Assembly: GCF_007828215.1 (NCBI RefSeq)
Contig: NZ_VIUE01000035.1
Coordinates: forward strand, 1 to 61,073
Source of the DNA: Pseudomonas sp. SJZ074
GTDB lineage: Bacteria; Pseudomonadota; Gammaproteobacteria; Pseudomonadales; Pseudomonadaceae
Reading direction: 5' to 3'
Length of the DNA: 61,073 nt
Below are positions 26,801 through 38,800 of this stretch, in pieces. Each line of letters opens with the position of its first letter. The stretch's first letter is position 1. The notes under the pieces were generated by a model. That model searched no databases and was not told the origin of the DNA. It worked only from the letters and a program-made list of their open reading frames with translations. The translations under genes were made by a program, and so were the position numbers.

Positions 26801-29800
26801 CTATGAAGCGCCGGTGGGTCAGGTGGAAATCACCCTGGCCGCGTTGTGGGCCGAGCTGCTGGGCGTCGAGCAGGTGGGGCGTCACGACCGTTTCTTCGAG
26901 CTGGGCGGCCACTCGCTGCTGGCGGTCAAGCTGATCGAGCGCATGCGCCAGTTGGACTTGAACGCCGACGTGGGCGTGCTGTTCGGCCAGCCGACGCTGC
27001 AGACCCTGGCCGCTGCCACGAGCACCAGCGGCGGTGTGGTGGTGCCGGAGAATCGGATTCCCCGGGATGTCGAGCGCATTATCCCGGATATGCTGCCCCT
27101 GGTGACCCTGACCCAGGGTGAAATCGATCGCATTGTCGCAACCGTACCGGGCGGCGCGGACAATGTGCAGGATATCTACGGTTTGGTGCCGTTGCAGGAA
27201 GGCATTCTCTATCACCACCTGGCGACCAGCGAAGGCGATCCGTACCTGTTGCAGGCCCTGTTACGCTTCGGCACTCGGGAACAGCTGGAAGCCTTCGGGC
27301 AGGCCTTGCAGGCGGTCATCGCCCGGCACGACATCCTGCGCACCTCGGTGGCGTGGGAAGGGCTCGGCGAACCGGTGCAGGTGGTCTGGCGCGAGGCGCG
27401 CCTGATGGTCGAAGAGCTGGCCCTGGACCCGGCCGATGGCGACATCTCCGGCCAGTTGCAGGTCCGTTTCGATCCGCGCCATACCCGCTTCGATCTGCGT
27501 CAGGCGCCGATGATGCGTATTCACTTTGCCGAAGATATTGTCAGCGATAGTTGGGTGGCGGTGTTGCTGTTCCATCACCTGATCGATGACGCGACCTCAC
27601 TCGGCATGCTGGGCAAGGAAATCGATGCGCACCTGCAAGGTCGCGCGGCGGAGCTGCCGGTGTCGGTGCCTTATCGCAACTATGTGGCTCAGGTCCGCCT
27701 GGACAATCATCCCGAGCAACACGAGGCGTTTTTCAGCGAGATGCTCGGTGACGTGGACGAGCCGACGCTGCCATTGGGCCTGCAGGATGTGCAGGGCGAC
27801 GGCAGCGGCATCGAAGAGGCGACGCTGTCGCTGGAGGTCGGACTTGCCCGGCGCCTACGTGCCCAGGCCCGACGCCTGGGGGTCAGTACCGCCAGCCTGC
27901 ACCACTTGGCCTGGGGCCAGGTGGTGGGGCGCTTGTCCAATCGTCAGGACGTGGTGTTCGGCACCGTATTGATGGGCCGGTTGCACAGCGGGCAGGAGGC
28001 CGGACATGCCTTGGGCATGTTCGTCAACACCCTGCCGTTGCGGGTCGAGGCGGGGAACCAGGGGATACTGGCGGCGTTGCAGGCGACCCATGGCCGCCTG
28101 GCGGCGCTGCTGGGTCACGAACACGCGCCGTTGTCGTTGGCACAGCGGTGCAGTGGCGTTGCGGCGCCGGCGCCGCTGTTCAGTGCGCTGATGAACTATC
28201 GGCAGACCGCCGTGGCGGCACAGGCGGGCGAGGATGCGGGCCAGGCCAGAATCTGGGCCGGCGCGGAAATCCTCGGCGGCGAAGAACGGACCAACTACCC
28301 GCTGTCGCTGTCGGTGGATGACCTCGGTGATTCGTTTGGATTGACCGTGCAAACCGTGGCCGGGATCGGCGCGCAGCGGGTATGTGGCTACGTGCACACC
28401 GTACTCGAAGCATTGGCCGATGCCCTCGACCGGGATGGCGATACCCCGCTGCACACGCTGGCCTTTGTCCCTGCCAACGAACGCCAGCAGTTGCTGCGCG
28501 ACTTCAATGACTTCGATGCGGTGTACCCGTCGGGGCTGCTGATCCATCAACTGTTCGAGGCCCACGCCGAAGCTCAGCCTGAGGCCGTTGCGCTGACGTA
28601 TCAGGGGCAGAGCCTGAGCTACGGTGAACTGAACCGGCTGTCCAACCAGATCGCCCATCGTTTGATCGAGTGGGGTATCCGTGCCGACGACCGGGTGGCG
28701 ATCTGCGTGGAGCGCAGCCTGGAAATGGTTGCGGGGCTGGTGGGTATCCTCAAGGCCGGGGCCGGCTATGTGCCGCTGGATCCGGCTTACCCGGCCGAGC
28801 GCCTGGTCTACATGCTGGAAGACAGCGCACCGAAGGTGCTGCTGACCCAGCGCAGCCTGCAGGAACGCTTCCCTGCGGCGGGTGTTCCGGCCTTGCTGCT
28901 CGACAGTGAGGATCGCGACGCCGCCGGCATCGACCGGCAGCCGTCCACCAACCCGGATGCCCAGTCGAGCGGCCTGAACCCCGACAGCCTGGCGTATGTC
29001 ATCTATACCTCGGGCTCCACCGGCCAGCCCAAGGGCGTGGCCATGCCGCATCGGGCCCTGGTCAACCTGATGCAGTGGCAAATCGAGCAAGCCGCACAGC
29101 AGGGGCGTGCCGTTGCGCGCACCTTGCAGTTTGCCGCACTCGGTTTCGACGTGGCGTTCCAGGAAGTCTTCAGCACCTTGTGTGCCGGCGGCGAGCTGTC
29201 GCTGATCCACGCCGACATCCGCCTGAATTTCCATCGCCTGTTCGAGCATATCTGCCAACAGCGCATCGAACGCCTGTACCTGCCGTGCATCGCCCTGCAG
29301 GCCCTGGCCGAAGCGGTCGCCGGCGAGCGTGAAGACACGCCGCTGACCTGCGACTTGAAGGATGTCATCACCGCTGGCGAACAGTTGCGCATCACGCCAC
29401 AGATCCGTGCGTTGTTCGAGCGCCTGGATGGCTGCCGCCTGCACAACCACTATGGGCCGACCGAATCCCACGTCACCACCGCCCTGACGCTGCCGGACGA
29501 TGTCGCCGCCTGGCCGACGCTGCCCGCCATCGGGCAGCCGGTGGCCAACACCCGTATCTACCTGCTGGACCCACAGCAGCAACCGGTTCCGGTCGGTGTC
29601 GCCGGCGAGATCCACATCGGCGGCATCTGCGTTGCCCATGGCTACCTGAACCGCGCTGACTTGACCGCCGAGCGCTTCGTCCGCGATCCGTTCGCGGCCG
29701 ATGAGCAGGCGCGCCTGTACAAGACCGGAGACCTGGGCCGCTACTTGCCCAACGGGCATATCGAGTACCTGGGACGCAACGACGATCAGATCAAGATCCG

Positions 29801-32800
29801 TGGCTTCCGTGTCGAGCTGGGTGAGATCGAGTCCCGGCTTTGCCAGCATGGCGGAGTCAAGGAAGCGGCCGTCGTGGCCCGTGAAGACCAACCCGGCGAG
29901 AAACGCCTGGTGGCCTACATCACCGCCCAGGTGACGGATGCGGCACCGGAGGCCGACGCATTGCGTGCGCATTTGCAGGCGTTGCTGCCGGACTACATGG
30001 TGCCGGCGGCCTACGTGCGCCTGGAAAAACTGCCCTTGTCGCCCAACGGCAAACTCGACCGCCGCGCGCTGCCGGTCCCGGAGGCGGACGCTTTCGCCAG
30101 CCGTGCATATGAAGCGCCATTGGGCGAGGTGGAAACCACGCTGGCGGGGTTGTGGGCTGACGTGCTCGGTGTCGGGCAGGTGGGGCGGCACGATCATTTC
30201 TTCGAGCTGGGCGGGCATTCGCTGCTGGCGGTGAAACTGATCGAGTTGATGCGCAAGGCGGGGCTGAGCGCCGATGTGCGGGTGCTGTTCGGCCAGCCGA
30301 CCTTGGCCGCCCTGGCAGCGGCAGTGGGCAGTCGTGCCGAGCTGAGCGTACCGGCCAACGGCATTGTTGCCGGCTGCGAACGGATCACCCCGTCGATGCT
30401 GCCGCTGGTGAAGCTGGACCAGGATACCCTCGACCGGATCGTCGCCGGTGTGCCGGGCGGTGTCGGCAATGTCCAGGACATCTACCCGCTGGCGCCGTTG
30501 CAGGAGGGCATTCTCTACCACCACATCGCCGCCGAAGAAGGCGATCCCTATCTGCTGCAAGCCACTTTCGCCATGGACAGCCGCGCGCAACTCGACGGCT
30601 TCGTCGCAGCGTTGCAGGCCGTGATCGACCGGCACGACATCCTGAGGACCGCGCTGCTGCGCGAAGGCCTCGAGACGCCGTTGCAGGTGGTTCTGCGCCA
30701 GTGCCGGTTGATGCTCGAAGAGCAGGCCCTCGATCCGGCCAGGGGCGATATCGCGGCGCAACTGCAAGGGATGTTCGATCCTCGCCGTTGCCGGATGGAC
30801 CTCGACAAGGCGCCACTGATGCGTCTGGCCTGTGCCTGGGACAGTGTGCACCAGCGCTGGATCGCTGTTTTACTGTTCCACCACATCGCCCTGGACCACA
30901 CCGCGCTGGACGTGATGCAGGAGGAAATGCTGGCGTTCCTCAATGGCGAGGGCGACCGCCTGGAAGCGGCCATGCCTTACCGTCATTACGTGGCGCAAAC
31001 CCTGCTGGGCGTGTCGCGTGAGCAGCATGAGCGCTTCTTCCGCGACATGCTCGCGGATGTCGACGAGCCGACGCTGCCGTTCGGCCTGCGGGAGGTCCAG
31101 GGAGATGGTCGGGGCGTCGAAGAGGTCAAGCTGAATCTTGATCCGGATCTTTGCCGGCGCCTGCGGCAGCAGGCGCGTCAACTCGGCGTGAGCGCGGCAG
31201 CCTTGCATCACCTGGCGTGGGCAAGGGTACTGGGGCGCGTGTCCGGCCGTGAAGACGTGGTCTTCGGCACCGTGTTGCTGGGCCGCATGCAAAGTGGCGA
31301 GGGCGCGGACCGCGCCTTGGGCATGTTCATCAATACCTTGCCGTTGCGCGTCGATGTGGGTGGGCAGGGCGTACGCGCCGGGGTCAAGGCGATCCACGCG
31401 CGCCTGACGGCCCTGTTGGGGCACGAACATGCCTCGCTGGCCCTGGCCCAGCGTTGCAGTGGCGTGCCGGCTTCGCTGCCGCTGTTCAGTGCCTTGCTGA
31501 ACTATCGGCACAGTCCGCTCCAGGAAGGCGACAGTGTCGAGCGTTGGGCCGGTACCCAGGTGTTGGAGGTCATGGAGCGGACCAACTATCCGTGCATGTT
31601 GTCGGTGGACGATCAGGGCGAAGGCTTCCTGCTGAGCGTGCAGACGGCCGGCGGGGTCGATGCCCGCCAGGTCGGCGCCTACATGCAGACGGCCCTGGCG
31701 AGCCTGGTGGAGGCACTGGAACGTGCGCCGGAATCCGCGATCAACGATCTGGAAATCCTGTCTGTAAACGAGCGCAGGCAGGTGTTGCAGGACTTCAACA
31801 ACACCGCAGCCCATTTCCCTCTGGAACAGACCGTTCATGGGTTGTTCGAGGAGCAGGTGCGGCGCACGCCGGATGCACTGGCGGTGCTGCATGGCGATCA
31901 GCGTCTGAACTATGGCGAACTGAACGAGCGGGCCAACCAGTTGGCGCACTACCTGCGCGGGCAGGGTGTGCGGCCGGACTCTCGGGTGGCGATCTGTGTC
32001 GAGCGTGGGCTCGACATGGTGGTCGGGTTGCTGGCGATCCTCAAGGCGGGTGGCGGTTACGTGCCGTTGGATCCGGCCTATCCGGCGGATCGGATTGCCT
32101 ACATGCTGGAAGACAGTGCGCCGGCGGTGGTGTTGGCGCAGACGGCGACTCTCGGGTTGTTGGCCGGAGCTTCGATGCCGGTGATTGATTTGGGTAGCGG
32201 GCTCTGGCAGGACGAGTCCGTCTCGAATCCGCAGGTAGCCGAGCTGACTTCGGCGCATCTGGCCTACGTGATCTACACGTCAGGTTCCACCGGGCTGCCT
32301 AAGGGCGTGATGATCGAACACCGCAACACGGTGAACTTCCTGACTTGGGCACATCAGTCGTTCGATGCGCAAACCCTGTCGAAGACGCTGTTCTCGACCT
32401 CGTTGAACTTCGACCTGGCCGTGTACGAATGCTTCGCACCGTTGACGTCAGGCGGCAGCATCGAAGTCGTCACTAATGTGCTGGAACTGCAACACGGCGA
32501 GCACGACATCACCTTGATCAACACTGTGCCGTCGGCGCTCAAGGCGCTGTTGGAATCCGGCGGGCTGGGCGAGGGCGTGGACAGGGTGAACGTGGCCGGT
32601 GAAGCGCTCAAGCGCAGTCTGGTGGAGGCGTTGTTCGAGCAGACTTCAGTCAAGCGCCTGTGCAACCTCTATGGTCCTTCGGAAACCACGACCTATTCGA
32701 GTTGGGTGTCGATGGCCCGTGAGGACGGCTTTGCCGCGCACATCGGTAAGCCGGTCGCCAACACCCAGTTCTACCTGCTGGATGAACACAAACAGCCAGT

Positions 32801-35800
32801 ACCGCTGGGCGTCCCAGGGGAAATCTACATCGGTGGTGCCGGTGTCGCGCGGGGTTACCTGAACCGCGATGACCTGACCGCCGAGCGTTTCCTCAAGGAC
32901 CCGTTCAGCAGCGAATCGAACGCCCGGATGTACAAGACCGGCGACCTGGGCCGCTACCTGCCGGACGGCAATATCGAATACCTGGGCCGTAACGACGACC
33001 AGGTGAAGATCCGCGGTTTCCGTATCGAACTGGGCGAGATCGAAGCCCGGCTTGCCCGGCATGAATCGGTAAAAGAAGCGGTGGTGCTGGCCCGCGAGGA
33101 CGTACCCGGCGACAAACGCCTGGTGGCCTATTTCACGCCGGTGAACGAAACAGCGGACATCGAAGCCTTGCGCAGTCACCTGCAAGGGCAGTTGCCGGAA
33201 TACATGGTGCCGGTGGCTTACGTGCGGCTCGACGCCATGCCGTTGACCCCCAATGGCAAGCTCGACCGCAAGGCCTTGCCGGCTCCGGAACACGATGCAC
33301 TGATCACCCGTGGCTACGAAGCCCCGCAAGGCGAGACCGAAACCGTCCTGGCGCAGATCTGGCAGGACCTGCTGGGTCTGCAACAAGTGGGACGTCATGA
33401 TCACTTCTTCGAACTCGGCGGCCACTCGTTGCTGGCTGTCAGCCTGATCGAACGGATGCGTCAGGTCGGCCTGAGTGCCGACGTGCGCGTGCTGTTCAGC
33501 CAACCGACCCTGGCCGCGCTGGCAGCGGCTGTCGGCGACGATGCCGGCAACGCGGTGAACGTTCCGGCCAATCTGATTGCGTCGGACTGCCAACGCATCA
33601 CCCCCGACATGCTGCCGTTGGTGACGTTGACCCAGGACGCCATCGACCGCATCGTCGCGACCGTGCCGGGCGGCGCGGCCAATGTGCAGGACATCTACCC
33701 GCTGGCGCCGTTGCAGGAGGGGATTCTCTATCACCACCTGGCGGCCGAACAGGGCGACCCCTACGTGCTGCAAGCGCAGTTCGCCTTCGACAACCGCGAG
33801 CGTCTGGACGATTTCACCCAGGCCCTGCAAGGCGTGATCGATCGCCACGACATCCTGCGCACGGCCATGGCCTGGGAAGGGCTGGACGAGCCGGTGCAAG
33901 TGGTCTGGCGCAAGGCGTCGCTGGGCGTCGAGCAGGTGTTGTTGCGGGATGAGAACGGCGACATTGCTGTTCAGTTGAACGCCCGGCAGCACCTGGATAT
34001 CCGCCAGGCGCCGTTGATGTGCATCCGTTTTGCCCAGGATGCAAGTCACCAGCGCTGGGTCGCGACCCTGCTGTTCCACCATATGGCCCTCGACCACACG
34101 GCGCTGGAAGTGGTGCGCCAGGAGATGCAGGCGCACTTGCTCGGGCAGGCCGGGCAGTTGGGCGCTGCGGTGCCGTATCGCAACTATGTGGCCCAGGCCC
34201 GCCTGGGTGTGAGCCGTGAAGAACACGAAGCGTTCTTCCACGACATGCTGGGTGCCATCGACGAACCCACCTTGCCATTCGGGTTGCAGGATGTCCGTGG
34301 CGACGGCAGCGATGTCGAGGAGGCCAGGCAAGAGGTGGCTATCGATCTGAGCCGTCGTCTGCGCAGTCAGGCCCGTCGGTTGGGTGTGAGCGCGGCCAGT
34401 CTGCATCACTTGGCCTGGGCCCTGGTGCTGGGCCGGGTATCGGGTCGCGAAGACGTGGTGTTCGGCACCGTGCTGATGGGCCGGATGCAAGGGGGCGAGG
34501 GCGCCGACCGAGCGCTGGGTATGTTCATCAATACTTTGCCGCTGGGTGTGCAGGTGAGCGCGCGGAGCGTGCGCGATGGCGTGTTGGCGACACATGCGCG
34601 GCTGACCGGGTTACTGGGGCACGAGCACGCTTCCCTGGCCTTGGCCCAGCGTTGCAGTGGCGTGGTCGCACCGACGCCGTTGTTCAGTGCGCTGCTCAAT
34701 TACCGCCATTCGATGGCGGAGCCCCTCGCATTGCAAGGGTCGTCAGCCTGGCAAGGTATCGAGGCATTGGGTGGCGAGGAGCGGACCAACTATCCGTTGG
34801 CGCTGTCGGTGGACGATCTGGGCGAAGGCTTCAGCCTCACTGTCCAGGCGGTGAGTGGCGTCGACGCGCAGCGGGTCGGTGCCTATATGGAGGCGGCGCT
34901 GGCGAGTCTGGTCCAGGCGTTGGAATGTGCGCCTGACTCGTCGCTGGCCGATCTGTCGATTCTGCCGGAAGCGGAACGTGAGCAGTTGCTGGTGGCGTTC
35001 AATGCCACCGACGCTGAATATCCGTTGGAACAGACTATTCACGGGCTGTTCGAGGAGCAGGTGCAGCGCACGCCGGATGCGCTGGCAGTGCTGCATGACG
35101 ATCAGCGTCTGAACTATGGCGAACTGAACGAGCGGGCCAACCAGTTGGCGCACTACCTGCGCGGGCAGGGTGTGAGGCCGGACTCTCGGGTGGCGATCTG
35201 TGTCGAGCGTGGGCTCGACATGGTGGTCGGATTGCTGGCGATCCTCAAGGCGGGCGGTGGTTACGTGCCACTGGATCCGGCGTACCCGGCGGATCGGATT
35301 GCCTACATGCTGGAAGACAGTGCGCCGGCGGTGGTGTTGGCGCAGACGGCGACTCTCGGGTTGTTGGCCGGAGCTTCGATGCCGGTGATTGATTTGGGTA
35401 GCGGGCTCTGGCAGGACGAGTCCGTCTCGAATCCGCAGGTAGCCGAGCTGACTTCGGCGCATCTGGCCTACGTGATCTACACGTCAGGTTCCACCGGGCT
35501 GCCTAAGGGCGTGATGATCGAACACCGCAACACGGTGAACTTCCTGACTTGGGCACATCAGTCGTTCGATGCGCAAACCCTGTCGAAGACGCTGTTCTCG
35601 ACCTCGTTGAACTTCGACCTGGCCGTGTACGAATGCTTCGCACCGTTGACGTCAGGCGGCAGCATCGAAGTGGTCACTAATGTGCTGGAACTGCAACACG
35701 GCGAGCACGACATCACCCTGATCAACACTGTGCCATCGGCGCTCAAGGCCCTGCTGGAGTCCGGTGGATTGGGCGAGGGCGTGGACACGGTCAACGTGGC

Positions 35801-38800
35801 CGGCGAAGCCCTCAAGCGCAGCTTGGTTGAGGCGCTGTTCGAGCAGACTTCGGTCAAGCGTCTGTGCAACCTCTATGGTCCTTCGGAAACCACGACCTAT
35901 TCGAGTTGGGTGTCCATGGTCCGTGAGGACGGTTTTGCCGCGCACATCGGCAAACCAGTGGCGAACACTCAGTTCTATCTGCTGGACGAGCACAAGCAAC
36001 CGGTACCGCTGGGCGTACCGGGCGAAATCTACATCGGCGGCGCGGGTGTGGCTCGGGGTTATCTGAACCGCGACGACCTCACCGCTGAACGTTTCCTGAA
36101 GGATCCGTTCAGCGCCACGCCCAACGCCCGGATGTACAAAACCGGCGACCTGGGCCGCTACCTGCCGGACGGCAATATCGAATACCTGGGCCGCAACGAC
36201 GATCAAGTGAAGATCCGCGGTTTCCGCATCGAACTGGGCGAGATCGAAGCCCGGCTTGCCCGGTATGAATCGGTAAAAGAAGCGGTGGTACTGGCCCGCG
36301 AGGATGTGCCGGGCGACAAACGCCTGGTGGCTTATTTCACCCAATCCGAAGCGGTGGACATCGAAACCCTGCGCAGCCACCTGCAAGCGCAACTGCCGGC
36401 CTACATGGTCCCGGTGGCCTACGTACACCTCGACGCACTGCCGCTGACTCCCAACGGCAAACTCGACCGCAAAGCCCTGCCGGCGCCGGACCTGGATTCG
36501 GTCATCAGCCGTGGTTACGAAGCCCCGCAAGGCGAAGTTGAAACCACCCTGGCGCAGATCTGGCAAGACCTGCTCAAGATCGAGCGCGTCGGTCGTCACG
36601 ATCACTTCTTCGAACTCGGCGGCCACTCGCTGCTGGCCGTCAGCCTGATCGAACGGATGCGTCAGGCCGGCCTGAGTGCCGACGTGCGTATCCTGTTTAA
36701 TCAATCGACCCTGGCGGCGCTGGCATCGGCCATTGGCGAGAGCAACGAGGTGAATGTCCCGGCCAACCTGATTCCTTCGGATTGCGAGTACATCACCCCG
36801 GCCATGCTGCCGCTGGTATCGCTGTCCCAGGACGCCATCGATCGCATCGTGGACACTGTGCCGGGTGGCGCGCGCAACGTGCAGGACATCTATCCGCTGG
36901 CGCCGTTGCAGGAGGGTATCCTCTATCACCATCTGGCCGCTGAACAGGGCGACCCTTACGTGCTGCAAGCGCAGTTCGCCTTCGACAGTCGCGAACGCCT
37001 GGACGATTTCACCCAGGCCCTGCAAGGCGTGATCGATCGCCACGACATTCTGCGCACAGCCATGGCCTGGGAAGGGCTGGACGAGCCGGTGCAAGTGGTC
37101 TGGCGCAAGGCGTCGCTGGGCGTCGAGCAGGTGTTGTTGCGGGATGAGGACGGCAACATCGCCGCTCAGTTGCAGGCGCGCTTCGATGCCCGGCACCATC
37201 GCCTGGATATCCGTCAGGCACCGCTGATGTGCATCCGTTTTGCCCAGGATGCAAGTCACCAGCGCTGGGTCGCGACCCTGCTGTTCCATCATATGGCCCT
37301 CGACCACACGGCGCTGGAAGTGGTGCGCCAGGAGATGCAGGCGCACTTGCTCGGGCAGACCGGGCAGTTGGCGGCAGCGATGCCTTATCGCAACTATGTG
37401 GCCCAGGCTCGCCTGGGTGTCAGCCAACAGGAGCACGAGCGCTTCTTCCGCGACATGCTCGGTGAGGTGGACGAGCCGACGCTACCGTTTGGCCTGCACG
37501 ATGTGCAGGGCGCGGGACAGGGAATCGAGGAAGCTTCGTTGGCGCTCGCCGGCAGCCTGAGCCAGGACTTGAAGATTCAGGCCCGCCGGCTCGGTGTGAG
37601 TGTCGCGAGCCTGGTCCATCTGGCCTGGGCGCAGGTGCTGGGCCGTGTGTCGGGCCGCGATGATGTGGTGTTCGGCACCGTGTTGATGGGCCGGATGCAG
37701 GGCGGAGAGGGCGCCGACCGTGCGCTGGGCATGTTCATCAACACGCTGCCGCTGCGGGTGAACCTGGGACAGATGTCTGCCCGTGCAGGTGTGAGGGCCA
37801 CCCATGGCCGATTGACTGCGTTGCTGGGGCATGAGCATGCTTCATTGGCGCTGGCCCAGCGTTGCAGTGGTGTGGAGGCGCCGACGCCGCTGTTCAGTGC
37901 TTTGCTCAACTATCGCCACACCGATGCGAACCAGGCTCCGTCTGCCTGGAGCGGTATTGAGGTGCTCAGCGGCGAAGAACGGACCAACTACCCGCTGATG
38001 CTCTCGGTGGACGATCTGGGCGAGGATTTCAGCCTCACCGTCCAGGTGGTGAGCGGGATCGGCGCGCCGCGGATCTGTGCCTATATGGAAGCGGCGCTGG
38101 CGAGTCTGGTCCAGGCGTTGGAATGTGCGCCTGACTCGTCGCTGGCCGATCTGCCGATTCTGCCGGAAGCGGAACGTGAGCAGTTGCTGGTGGCGTTCAA
38201 TGCCACCGACGCTGAATATCCGCTGGAGCAGACCATTCATGGGCTGTTCGAGGAACAGGTACAACGGACTCCACTTGATGTGGCCGTTCTGCATGGCGAA
38301 CGATATCTCAATTATCGCGAACTGAACGAACGGGCCAACCGCCTGGCGCATTACCTGCGCAAGCAAGGCGTTCGGCCGGATTCGCGGGTGGCGATCTGTG
38401 TCGAGCGTGGCCTCGACATGGTGGTCGGATTGCTGGCGATCCTGAAAGCGGGTGGCGGTTACGTGCCACTGGATCCGGCGTATCCGGCGGATCGGATTGC
38501 CTACATGCTGGAGGACAGTGCGCCGGCGGCGGTGTTGGCGCAGACGGCGACTCTCGGGTTGCTGGCAGGTGCCTCGATGCCGGTGATCGACCTCGACAGC
38601 GGCTTGTGGCAGGACGAATCCGTCTTGAATCCGCAGGTGCCTGAGTTGACCTCGTCGCATCTGGCCTATGTGATCTATACCTCCGGTTCGACCGGGCTGC
38701 CTAAGGGCGTGATGATCGAACACCGCAACACGGTGAACTTCCTCACTTGGGCCCATCGTTCGTTTGACTCGAACACCTTGTCGAAAACCCTGTTCTCGAC

